Positions 24,679-32,269 of a stretch of DNA of 32,296 bases are shown here, piece by piece. Source of the stretch: Alphaproteobacteria bacterium (GTDB lineage: Bacteria; Pseudomonadota; Alphaproteobacteria; UBA9219); assembly GCA_013289265.1 (NCBI GenBank), contig JABDAH010000016.1, forward strand, positions 3,371 to 35,666, in the 5' to 3' direction. A program made the position numbers and the translations under genes. The notes beneath the pieces are model-generated. The model searched no databases and was not told the DNA's origin. It worked only from the letters and a program-made list of their open reading frames with translations. The first letter of the stretch is position 1, and each line of letters starts with the position of its first letter.

Positions 24679-26244
24679 TTGGTTATTTCATTGCCGGCTC
24701 ATTCTGCGATCATAAAATCGTTTTCTTCTTTGCGTAGCCGCACAGCAACGATAGTTTTCAATCCCACGCACCTTTTTTGGGTGTTTGTAATTACACATCT
24801 TCTATTCTGGACAATGATTCCGGCATTTGTATGCCCTAACGCACCGTTGGATGTTGTCGAGGGATATGTCTGGGGCCATGAATGGCTGCTAGGGACATAT
24901 AAACATCCACCGATGCAAGCCTGGTGGCTCGAGACGATATCGCTATTCACCGGGCAGGCCCCATGGACACATTTGCTGGCCAGTCAAATTGCGATTGTTA
25001 TTAGTTTCTGGGCGGTATGGCAAACGGCACGGCGGATTATCGTGGATCGCACAGCGGCACTGATAAGCGTGCTGCTGCTAGAAGGTGTTGTCTATTACAA
25101 TTATACCAGCACTGAATTTAATCCCAATGTGTTGCAACTACCTTTCTGGGCTTTAATCGGTCTTTATATCCATCGCGCCGTTAAGGAAAATCGGTTGTTT
25201 GACTGGGTGCTTTTGGGATTGTGGAGCGCCTGTGGTCTCTACAGCAAATACAGCACGGGCTTATTGCTAGCCGCGCTTTGTCTGTTGATGCTCCTGCATT
25301 CTGACAGTAGGCGCCGTTTAAGAGAAAAGGGGCCTTATATTGCAGTGCTTGTCACTATAACCCTTTTCATACCGCATGTAGTTTGGCTGTTTCATAACGA
25401 TTTTATGCCCTTTGTTTATGTCCAAAGTCGGCTGCATACCGCAAGTTCGGCAAAAGAATATTTCATACGCCCACTGAAGTTTTTGCTAAATCAAATCCTT
25501 GTTATGTCTCCTATGATTTTGCTGCTGTTTGCTCTCGCAGGCAGGAAGCTTTTTTTAACGAAGCAAAAGCAGGCTCAGTCTGCAATTTCTTTCGACCGGC
25601 TTTATCTAAACATTATTGTCTTTGCTCCCTTTCTTTCTTTGTTGCTTGTCTCAATAGCAGGAACAAGGCTTAAGGATATGTGGGGGACGCCTTTATGGGG
25701 CTTCCTTGGTATCTGGGTTGTTGATCGCTATTTGACTTTTTCGCCCCAGTCGATCCGGCGCTTTGCTTATAGCTGGGCCGCTGTTTTTGTCGCTACGCTG
25801 CTTATCTATACGGGGACAACTATTCTCTATCCCTACATAACGCATAAATCACTCAGGGTATATTTTCCGGGGCAAGCTTTGTCAGATCAGATAATCGGGG
25901 GATGGAATCAAAAATACCAGACCCCGTTGAATTATATCATTGGCGATACATGGCCTGCTGGCAACATCGCTTATTATCCACCGGGAAGGCAACATGTCCT
26001 CATCAACGGCGATTATAAAATAAGCCCATGGATTAAACCGACTGATATCGAACAGCAGGGTGCCGTCATTGTCTGGTGTATTGAAAACTGCGCCTGCCGC
26101 AATCATACCGAACAGATGCCGGAATATGTGCGGCAATATCCTAAGGCAGAAATACAGCCACCTCTCATCTTGCCGCGCCAGACGAGTGCGAATGTCCCAC
26201 CTGTTATTATTGGCTGGGCTATTTTACCGCCTGCCACACCGTAA
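24679..26244 (+). CDS. ArnT/PMT-like membrane glycosyltransferase (GT39/GT83 type)
   Basis: 521 residues with about 10 membrane helices and a soluble C-terminal domain (about 400-521). The first periplasmic loop has the family pattern of a conserved acidic residue, DVVEGYVWGHEWLLGTYKHPPMQAW; enzymes of this kind take sugar from a polyprenyl-phosphate donor. FNPNVLQLPFWAL and SKYSTGLL helices also fit PMT_2-type members. It probably glycosylates lipid A, a polysaccharide or a protein in the periplasm. The start is a TTG at 24679 with no clear ribosome-binding site; the next ATG (24814) would cut the first helix, so the start is uncertain. It begins 75 bases after the tRNA and may be cotranscribed with it. 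Confidence 0.88.
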   Translation: MVISLPAHSAIIKSFSSLRSRTATIVFNPTHLFWVFVITHLLFWTMIPAFVCPNAPLDVVEGYVWGHEWLLGTYKHPPMQAWWLETISLFTGQAPWTHLLASQIAIVISFWAVWQTARRIIVDRTAALISVLLLEGVVYYNYTSTEFNPNVLQLPFWALIGLYIHRAVKENRLFDWVLLGLWSACGLYSKYSTGLLLAALCLLMLLHSDSRRRLREKGPYIAVLVTITLFIPHVVWLFHNDFMPFVYVQSRLHTASSAKEYFIRPLKFLLNQILVMSPMILLLFALAGRKLFLTKQKQAQSAISFDRLYLNIIVFAPFLSLLLVSIAGTRLKDMWGTPLWGFLGIWVVDRYLTFSPQSIRRFAYSWAAVFVATLLIYTGTTILYPYITHKSLRVYFPGQALSDQIIGGWNQKYQTPLNYIIGDTWPAGNIAYYPPGRQHVLINGDYKISPWIKPTDIEQQGAVIVWCIENCACRNHTEQMPEYVRQYPKAEIQPPLILPRQTSANVPPVIIGWAILPPATP

Positions 26245-26285
26245 CTCAAAACGCAGGTAATCGATTTGCCAGCCAGTGGCGTGTG

Positions 26286-27053
26286 TCAGGCGACAACGGT
26301 TTCCAGCTTCTCAATTGCTTTGCGATAAAAATCCGCAAGGCGTTGACGCGCTTGCGGCAGATCGCCTGCCTGCGCAATCAGCAGGCGGCTATGCGGATGA
26401 GCAAAGACGTGGCGCGAGAGAAAATAACCGGTCAGGTCTAACCCTTGCGCAATATCGGCATGCTGCCACTCACCGCCGCCGATCAGGAAAGCGGGCAGGG
26501 GAAACAGCTTTTCGCGGTAGGGCGTACCCGCTTCCTGTGACACGGCGCGGCCGGTGCGTGGGCTGACATAGGTCAGATTGTCGGATGTGCCGCTGGCGGC
26601 GCACTGGCTGAGATCCATGCCGTAGCCCAGCGCATGCAGCAAACCCATTTCCCATTTGACGTAGGCAGGGCCCCAGAGGTCTGAATCAGGTAAGCTGAAC
26701 AAGGCTGTTAAGCTGGCGTAAATACCGGGCATGGGTTGGCGTTCCGGCAGGCTCGCTTCGGTGACTGCGCAGGCTGCTGATAAAATCGCCAGAATTTCGG
26801 GCTCGTCCAGCCATGATGATGCATGATTGGTGATAAGGTCGCAGCTATAGTTACCGAGATGATCCAGCAGTCGCGCGCGCCATTTGACCTTGACCCTGTT
26901 GCCGGGCTGCAGGATTGGTTGTGCGCCGCGTCCCTGACCGCCCGCGACGAGGCCTGCATGCCGCCCATGTTCGGGGGTCAGCAAGGTAACAATCGCCGCG
27001 CTCTCGCCGTGAGCGCGGGCTGATAAAACGATGCCTTCGTCGGTCCATTCCAT
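26286..27053 (-). CDS. recO: DNA repair protein RecO
   Basis: 255 residues. RecO binds single-stranded DNA and SSB and, with RecR, loads RecA in gap repair. The N-terminal OB fold is clear (MEWTDEGIVLSARAHGESAAIVTLLTPEHGRHAGLV), followed by the helical region with the ELGYG-like ALGYGMDLSQCAASG segment. The C-terminus has FLSRHVFAHPHSRL. Only one of the Cys of the Zn-binding sites seen in some RecO proteins is present, as is common in alphaproteobacteria. It converges with the glycosyltransferase upstream and is divergent from the GT4 gene. Confidence 0.95.
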   Translation of the reverse strand: MEWTDEGIVLSARAHGESAAIVTLLTPEHGRHAGLVAGGQGRGAQPILQPGNRVKVKWRARLLDHLGNYSCDLITNHASSWLDEPEILAILSAACAVTEASLPERQPMPGIYASLTALFSLPDSDLWGPAYVKWEMGLLHALGYGMDLSQCAASGTSDNLTYVSPRTGRAVSQEAGTPYREKLFPLPAFLIGGGEWQHADIAQGLDLTGYFLSRHVFAHPHSRLLIAQAGDLPQARQRLADFYRKAIEKLETVVA

Positions 27054-27128
27054 GAGGTCACTCTAGCCTAGTCGCTTAAGCTAGTGGTAGGCTGTTTTTC
27101 TACGCGGAATTCCAACTGAGACTTCTCC

Positions 27129-28784
27129 ATGACCACTGCCATTCACTACACATCGATTAACCTGCCGGGTGCGGTGAAGGAAGTTTTTGGCCTGCAGGTA
27201 GCGATCTCGCACTGGATCAAGGCTTTCTTTCGCTATGGCCAGCAGGAAAAATTTAATTTCCTGGTGGGAGAAAGCAAGGATCTGGAAGAAGTGCAACAGA
27301 TGGCGGCAGAGGCTGGGCTTGACCCGTCGCGGCTGGTGGCGCTGGACCGGCGCTATGCGCGGGAAAATTTCGGCGGCTTCGATACGATCTTCCGTCCCGA
27401 TCCGCATATGGGAAATTTGCTGTGGCAGCGGCAGCAAACGCCCGGCAATGGTTTTACTTTTTGCGGACTTGCGCATGCTATCGGCGGTCTGGAAACCGGC
27501 GAGTTGCTGGAGCGTTTCTGCCTGACGCCGAGCGAAAACACTGATGCGATTGTGTGCCCGTCACGCGCGGTGCAGGCGGCGATCCGTTCTTTTTGGGATG
27601 TTTACAGCGATTATTTAAAACAGCGCTTTGGTACGGCTTTTAAATGTCCGGTCCAGCTGCCCATAATTCCACTCGGCGTCGATATCGAACGGTTTGAGAA
27701 AGTAACCACCGCCGACAAACGCGCCGAACAGCGCCAGAAACTGGGGCTGGGTGAGGATGATATTGTGCTGCTGTGGGTCGGGCGGCTTAGCCACGCGATC
27801 AAGGCGCATCCGCTGGCGATGTATCAAGCGGCGGAACGCGCGGCGGTTGCGACCGGCGCCAAAGTCCATCTGGTCATGGTCGGTTATTTTGTACCGGAAG
27901 ATGCCGGTCCGCAGTTTAAAAAACTGGCCGCCGATATTTGCACAACTGCCAAGGTAACTTTTATTCCGCATGGCGATCCGCGCTTTCCAGACGGGCTTTG
28001 GGCGGCGGGCGATATTTTCTTATCGCTCATCGATAATATGCAGGAAAGCTTTGGCCTCACGCCGATCGAATCGATGGCGGCTGGATTGCCGCGCGTGATT
28101 ACGGATTGGGACGGTTACCGGGATAGCGTAAAACAGGGTGAAGACGGTTTTCTAGTGCGTACGCTGCAGCCGCCGTCAGAAACAGGCCGCGCTTTGTCTG
28201 AACTTCTGCTCAGCGGCAAGGAAATGTATGGCGGTTTTCTGGCCAAGAGCGCTTTATGCGTTGCCGTTGATCAGGATATGGCTGTGGAAGCAATCACCGC
28301 GCTGATTAAAGACAAGGCTCTGCGCAAAAGCTTTGCCGAAAAAGCCAAAGCTAAAGTCCGTACGACCTATGACTGGAAATATATCATCCCGGCTTATGAG
28401 GCTTTATGGGCCGAAATGGCGGCCAAACGTCGGGCGGAGCGCCTGAATAAACCTCCGGTGACATGGTCGGTGGCGCTGCCGCAAGTGCCGGATCCGTTTA
28501 CGATGTACGCCTCTTACCCGACAGCGCCTTTGCGTGAGGATAATAAGGTAAGCGTTGCGGCATCCTCCGAGATGATCAAAAAACTCTGGAGCCACGATAT
28601 CAATGTCTTTGGCATCGATATGATGATCCACCCCGATGAAGCGACAAAGCTTATAAGTTATGTATCCAGTAAAGGCGGCGCTTTAATCAGTGAAGTTTTC
28701 CAGCAATTTTCATCGCAGGATAAACCGCAGCTCTGGCGCACTATCGCCTGGCTCGCCAAGTTGGGCATTTTGCGCGTAAATTAA
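27129..28784 (+). CDS. GT4-type glycosyltransferase with winged-helix-like C-terminal extension
   Basis: 551 residues. The central and C-terminal half of a GT-B fold is clear: PIIPLGVDIERF (about 178), LLWVGRLSHAIKAHPL (about 213), and the donor-sugar motif ESFGLTPIESMAAGLPRVITDWDGY (about 304-328), with the conserved Glu residues of the EX7E pattern. The N-terminal half has no membrane segment. After the fold ends near residue 437, a further 110 residues follow, the last 60 (IHPDEATKLISYVSSKGGALISEVFQQF to LGILRVN) resembling a winged helix. This extension is unusual for GT4. It has no obvious partner genes; sugar and acceptor are unknown. Two repeat hairpins begin three bases after the stop. 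Confidence 0.88.
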   Translation: MTTAIHYTSINLPGAVKEVFGLQVAISHWIKAFFRYGQQEKFNFLVGESKDLEEVQQMAAEAGLDPSRLVALDRRYARENFGGFDTIFRPDPHMGNLLWQRQQTPGNGFTFCGLAHAIGGLETGELLERFCLTPSENTDAIVCPSRAVQAAIRSFWDVYSDYLKQRFGTAFKCPVQLPIIPLGVDIERFEKVTTADKRAEQRQKLGLGEDDIVLLWVGRLSHAIKAHPLAMYQAAERAAVATGAKVHLVMVGYFVPEDAGPQFKKLAADICTTAKVTFIPHGDPRFPDGLWAAGDIFLSLIDNMQESFGLTPIESMAAGLPRVITDWDGYRDSVKQGEDGFLVRTLQPPSETGRALSELLLSGKEMYGGFLAKSALCVAVDQDMAVEAITALIKDKALRKSFAEKAKAKVRTTYDWKYIIPAYEALWAEMAAKRRAERLNKPPVTWSVALPQVPDPFTMYASYPTAPLREDNKVSVAASSEMIKKLWSHDINVFGIDMMIHPDEATKLISYVSSKGGALISEVFQQFSSQDKPQLWRTIAWLAKLGILRVN

Positions 28785-28786
28785 TC

Positions 28787-28976
28787 AACGTCATTCCGGA
28801 AAGCTTTCTCTTCGACTTGCGTAAGCAAGGCGAAAGAAAGTTTATCCGGAACCTAGTTACACTTTCAGTAAGGGATCAAGAGGTTCTTGAGCACTTGCGT
28901 CACCCATCACTGGGTTCCGGATAAAATCGCATTTTCCTGCTAGCGCAGTAAAAAGCGATTTTTCCGGAATGACGTT
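28787..28976. repeat. Two-hairpin repeat element with 16-base terminal inverted repeats (MITE/REP-like)
   Basis: The ends AACGTCATTCCGGAAA (28787-28802) and TTTCCGGAATGACGTT (28961-28976) are exact inverted copies. Inside, TTTATCCGGAACC (28841-28853) and GGTTCCGGATAAA (28913-28925) form a second exact pair. Each half also folds alone: hairpin 1 (about 28794-28852) and hairpin 2 (about 28913-28971) are both closed by TTCCGGA/TCCGGAA. There is no ORF inside. It fills most of the gap after the GT4 stop. A non-autonomous mobile or REP-type element is the likely nature. Confidence 0.8.
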
Positions 28977-29026
28977 ATTTAATATAGGGAGTAGAGTGAG
29001 CGCTGTAACTTTCTTGGGAGATTCGC

Positions 29027-29260
29027 ATGACATCACCTCAGGCTATTTTAATCGGCGCGGTTTTGATTGCCGCCAGCATCTTTTTTGTCGATAGCATCCA
29101 TCCCGCGCAGGCGCAGCGGGTGGGACCTTTTCAGTTGATGCATCATAGTAATACGACGGCCAATGCTGGGGTATTTCGCATCGACGAAAGCACCGGCGAG
29201 GTTAGCTACTGCTTTGTCACCGCTAATTCCGAGCTCGTTTGCAGCAAACCTGTTCGCTGA
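29027..29260 (+). CDS. Small secreted protein of unknown function
   Basis: 77 residues with an N-terminal hydrophobic segment and the cleavage-like site HPAQAQR. The mature part ends GVFRIDESTGEVSYCFVTANSELVCSKPVR. The RxDxxTGEVSxC pattern recurs in small alphaproteobacterial envelope proteins (from memory) and its two Cys may pair. Ribosome-binding GGGAG precedes the ATG. It ends 10 bases before the M17 aminopeptidase start, so they are probably cotranscribed. Confidence 0.8.
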   Translation: MTSPQAILIGAVLIAASIFFVDSIHPAQAQRVGPFQLMHHSNTTANAGVFRIDESTGEVSYCFVTANSELVCSKPVR

Positions 29261-29269
29261 GGAAAAATC

Positions 29270-30649
29270 ATGACCGATGTCCTGCTGGCGCGTGCGCCAA
29301 AATTTTCCTGCCCTATTACTTTGCTATCGGAAAAAGATTTTGCCAGCTGGCTGAAGCGCCAGCCTGCGCGGTTGCGACACTGGATGGAAGCACAGAGCTT
29401 TAAGGCAAAGCCGGGCAGTTTTTGTTTGCTACCGGATACGGCAGGCAAGGTCACGCAAGTAGTAGCCGGTATTTCCACGCCGCCCAGCCTGTGGGATATC
29501 GCTGATTTCTCCGGCAAATTACCGGCAGGCAATTACAGTCTTGATTGGAAAGGCCCGCTGGCTTTTCACGAATGGCTGGCACTTGGTTGGCAGTTAGGCG
29601 CTTACCAATATACGCGTTATAAAAAAGGCACCAAAATATATGCCAAACTGATGGTCACGCCAAAATCAGATCTCGCCAAAATCAAACGTTATGCCGAAGC
29701 CATTAATCTGGCACGCGACCTTATCAATACACCAGCGGAGGATATGGGGCCGGAACAGCTGGCAGCTGCTATCGTCGCGACCGGCAAAAAATATGGGGCC
29801 AAGGTCATGCAGATTGTAGGCCCGGACCTGCTGAAGAAAAATTACCCCGCCATTCATACTGTCGGTCGCGCCAGTTCGCGCGCGCCGCGCCTTGTGGATC
29901 TGACATGGGGTAATCCCAAGCATCCGCATATCGTACTGGTAGGGAAGGGCGTCTGTTTTGACACTGGCGGCCTTGACCTCAAACCCTCCAGCGGCATGTA
30001 TCTGATGAAGAAGGATATGGGCGGCGCGGCGGCTGCGCTTGCGATTGCGCAAATGGTGATGGATGCCAAGCTACCGGTCTATCTGCGCCTGCTGGTGCCG
30101 GCGGTGGAGAATTCCGTTGCGGGCAATGCTTACCGCCCCAGTGATGTGATTGTAATGCGCAATGGCCTGACTGTCGAAGTTGGCAATACTGATGCCGAAG
30201 GGCGTTTGGTGCTGGCCGATGCGCTGGCTGAAGCTGCCGTCAACAAACCTGCGATGATCATCGATTTTGCGACGCTGACAGGTGCTGCGCGCACTGCTGT
30301 CGGTACCGAAATTTCTGCGCTATTCTGCAACGATGATAAAATGGCGAATGCCTTGCTGCAGGCAGGCCATGATATGGAAGACCCGCTCTGGCGCATGCCG
30401 TTGCATGCCGGTTATCGCAAGATGCTGGATAGTTCCATCGCCGATCTGAACAGCGCTCCAAGCTCGCCTTATGCGGGCGCCATCACCGCGGCATTGTTCC
30501 TGCAGCAATTTATTCCTGTGAACCAGCCCTGGGTGCATTTTGATTTCATGGCATGGAACCTGTCCGGCAAAGCCGGCCGTCCTGAAGGCGGCGAAGCCAT
30601 GACCGTCCGCGCCGTTTACCGGCTGATTGAGCAGAAAATTTCAAACTGA
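29270..30649 (+). CDS. M17 family leucyl aminopeptidase-like protein
   Basis: 459 residues. A two-metal aminopeptidase that removes N-terminal residues in the cytosol. The C-terminal catalytic domain shows GKGVCFDTGGLDLKPSSGM, the metal-site Lys in MKKDMGGAA, VPAVENSVAGNAYRPSDV and the family signature NTDAEGRLVLADAL with its Asp and Glu ligands. The N-terminal domain is shorter and more divergent than that of E. coli PepA, as in the PepB-like alphaproteobacterial subgroup. GAGG precedes the ATG. It is followed by a MarR regulator and an NlpC/P60 hydrolase, so a role in peptide or murein-peptide recycling is possible (inference). Confidence 0.93.
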   Translation: MTDVLLARAPKFSCPITLLSEKDFASWLKRQPARLRHWMEAQSFKAKPGSFCLLPDTAGKVTQVVAGISTPPSLWDIADFSGKLPAGNYSLDWKGPLAFHEWLALGWQLGAYQYTRYKKGTKIYAKLMVTPKSDLAKIKRYAEAINLARDLINTPAEDMGPEQLAAAIVATGKKYGAKVMQIVGPDLLKKNYPAIHTVGRASSRAPRLVDLTWGNPKHPHIVLVGKGVCFDTGGLDLKPSSGMYLMKKDMGGAAAALAIAQMVMDAKLPVYLRLLVPAVENSVAGNAYRPSDVIVMRNGLTVEVGNTDAEGRLVLADALAEAAVNKPAMIIDFATLTGAARTAVGTEISALFCNDDKMANALLQAGHDMEDPLWRMPLHAGYRKMLDSSIADLNSAPSSPYAGAITAALFLQQFIPVNQPWVHFDFMAWNLSGKAGRPEGGEAMTVRAVYRLIEQKISN

Positions 30650-30658
30650 ATTTTCCTC

Positions 30659-30772
30659 GATTCTAATTTGAATCTAATTTCAAGGACTTAGAGTCTTGCA
30701 GAGTCGAACTGATGCCGGAATGACTCAGGGTGTCGATTTCGATTCTGTTCCGTTTCGAAACGCTTGCGAATC
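30659..30772. promoter_or_regulatory. Cluster of seven GANTC sites with a dyad before the MarR gene
   Basis: GANTC occurs at 30659, 30670, 30691, 30701, 30722, 30741 and 30768. In random sequence one is expected per 256 bases. The last two are the arms of a 32-base dyad centred on the perfect palindrome CGTTTCGAAACG (30751-30762). GANTC is the CcrM methylation site in alphaproteobacteria, so this region may be a methylation-sensitive promoter. No classical promoter elements are clear in it. Confidence 0.6.
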
Positions 30773-30839
30773 AAACGATGCTGGAACAGTATTGAAATAT
30801 ATTCTTTTCACGCTTCACTCCCTGCTCATAGGTTCTCCC

Positions 30840-31289
30840 TTGTCCGCATCATCATCCGCTCAGCTACAATCCCTTGAATTATGGCGCCACGCTCTGGTCG
30901 CAAGCGTCCGTGGTGATGCGCCTGATCTGTCTGCGCGCCAGATGGCATTGATGCTGTCCGTTTATCTGGGTGATGCTCCTCACACCGTTCGCGGTCTTGC
31001 GCAAGCCCTGCGTATTTCGAAGCCAGCAGTCAGCCGCGCGTTGGACCGTCTGGGCGAGCTGGGCTATGTCCGTCGCCAGCGTGACGATCTCGACCGCCGC
31101 AATGTTCTGGTTCAACGTACCGGCAGCGGCGCTGAATTCCTCAGTTCATTCTCCGGTCTTATCGACCAAGCCAAGACTTATGTTGCGACCCTGCCGGCCC
31201 GTAGCATCGAATTTGTGGTCGAAGCCACTACGCCTGCAGCATCCTATGATGCGCCGCACGCTGAATGGGCAGTTGAAGCAGCAGAATAG
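30840..31289 (+). CDS. MarR family transcriptional regulator
   Basis: About 149 residues from the TTG at 30840 (AGG seven bases upstream). The winged helix-turn-helix spans about residues 45-105: VRGLAQALRISKPAVSRALDRLGELGYVRR with the wing RRQRDDLDRRNVLVQRT, the classic MarR DNA-binding region. An upstream TTG at 30696 (197 residues) and an ATG at 30720 are also open. The extra residues resemble no MarR segment and lie over a GANTC cluster and a palindrome, so a start at 30840 is preferred. The C-terminal helices are short. A dyad about 80 bases upstream may be its operator. It lies between the M17 aminopeptidase and NlpC/P60 genes, which it may control. The ligand is unknown. Confidence 0.88.
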   Translation: MSASSSAQLQSLELWRHALVASVRGDAPDLSARQMALMLSVYLGDAPHTVRGLAQALRISKPAVSRALDRLGELGYVRRQRDDLDRRNVLVQRTGSGAEFLSSFSGLIDQAKTYVATLPARSIEFVVEATTPAASYDAPHAEWAVEAAE

Positions 31290-31357
31290 TTGCTAGTTAT
31301 TAGCGATGCGGTATTGTTGCAGATAAGTGGCCTGCAACAATTAACCCCTAGCAACTA
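31287..31357. repeat. Nested inverted repeats between MarR and NlpC/P60 genes
   Basis: Outer arms TAGTTGCTAG (31287-31296) and CTAGCAACTA (31348-31357) are exact inverted copies, the left beginning at the MarR stop codon. Inner arms ATTGTTGCAG (31313-31322) and CTGCAACAAT (31332-31341) form a second exact stem with a nine-base loop. No T-run follows, so this is not a typical terminator. It covers the site where a ribosome-binding sequence for the next gene should lie. Confidence 0.75.
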
Positions 31358-31362
31358 GAACT

Positions 31363-32214
31363 ATGCCTCTTGACCCTCGCATCAATGCCTACCGCTCGGA
31401 TCTTGCCGATCTGGCACTTAAAAACACGGTGGAAGCAACGCGCTACGTTGAGCCGGTGATCCGTCAATGCGTGCGTGGCATACTGCCAATGCTGGAAAAG
31501 CCCAACCTTGAGGCGAGGCAGGTCAGCCAGATTCTTTACGGCGAATTTCTCGATGTTTTCGAACTGCGCGAAGACGGTTTTGCGTGGGTGCAGAACCGTG
31601 CCGACCGTTATGTCGGCTATATTCCTTCTGACGGCGCGTTGTCGGAGGAAGTCGCAGCGCTATCTTACCGCGTCGGCGCGTTGCAGACTTTTGTCTATCC
31701 GGAACCGGATATTAAATCGCCGCCAATGGATGAACTGACATTCGGCTCATACATGCGGTTGGGTGAAAGTCACGGTAGTTTCCAGAAACTCGCCAGCGGC
31801 GGCTATGTGTTCAGCAAACATGTCGTACCTGCGGCGTTGGCTGAAACCAAAGATTATGTTTTCACCGCCGGGCGTTTATTAAATGTGCCTTACCTGTGGG
31901 GCGGTCGTACATCCAAGGGCATTGACTGCTCCGGCCTTATCCAGTTGGCACTGTCATTGTCCGGTATTGAAGCGCCGCGCGACAGCGACCAGCAACGCGA
32001 GGCTTTCGGCCAGCCGCTTGCCGATCACTGGCGCGATCAGCCATGGCATCGCGGCGATCTGGTTTTCTTCCCCGGCCATGTGGGTATTATGACCAACGGC
32101 GCGGATATGATCCATGCCAGCGCATTCGATATGAAGGTTATCGTGGAACCGCTCTATGACGTTGTTATGCGCGGTAATGATATACTTGCGGTCGGCAGGC
32201 CGACGCAGGATTAG
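31363..32214 (+). CDS. NlpC/P60 family cysteine peptidase with N-terminal SH3-like region
   Basis: 283 residues. The C-terminal NlpC/P60 domain (about 165-283) cleaves gamma-D-Glu-diamino-acid bonds in murein stem peptides. The catalytic triad is visible: Cys189 in GIDCSGL, His239 in PGHVGI and His251 in MIHAS. WGGRTSKG precedes the Cys as usual. The N-terminal part (about 40-150) resembles the SH3b-like domains of dipeptidyl-peptidase VI-type enzymes (LRE-DGFAWVQ, YVGYIPSDGAL). No signal peptide is seen, which fits a cytosolic role in murein-peptide recycling. No ribosome-binding site precedes the ATG; nested inverted repeats lie there instead. A strong terminator follows. Confidence 0.93.
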   Translation: MPLDPRINAYRSDLADLALKNTVEATRYVEPVIRQCVRGILPMLEKPNLEARQVSQILYGEFLDVFELREDGFAWVQNRADRYVGYIPSDGALSEEVAALSYRVGALQTFVYPEPDIKSPPMDELTFGSYMRLGESHGSFQKLASGGYVFSKHVVPAALAETKDYVFTAGRLLNVPYLWGGRTSKGIDCSGLIQLALSLSGIEAPRDSDQQREAFGQPLADHWRDQPWHRGDLVFFPGHVGIMTNGADMIHASAFDMKVIVEPLYDVVMRGNDILAVGRPTQD

Positions 32215-32220
32215 GCAATA

Positions 32221-32250
32221 AAAAAGGCCGGAACAATGTCCGGCCTTTTT
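32221..32250. terminator. Bidirectional intrinsic terminator
   Basis: AAAAA, GGCCGGA, loop ACAATG, TCCGGCC, TTTTT. The A-run before and T-run after the stem let it end transcripts from both strands: the NlpC/P60 gene (plus) and the gene whose tail is at 32270-32296 (minus). Confidence 0.92.
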
Positions 32251-32269
32251 GTTTCGACAGAAAGTCGTT

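Noticed and set aside
24583..26244. Possible integration of a mobile island at tRNA-Leu, because an AT-richer gene follows directly
   Set aside because: No integrase and no visible repeat of the tRNA 3' end (TTCAAGTCCCTCC region) downstream, and the gene beyond is housekeeping recO.
30696..30839. N-terminal extension of the MarR protein from TTG 30696 or ATG 30720
   Set aside because: The extra residues match no MarR segment and the DNA is better explained as a regulatory leader with GANTC sites and a palindrome; kept as an alternative only.
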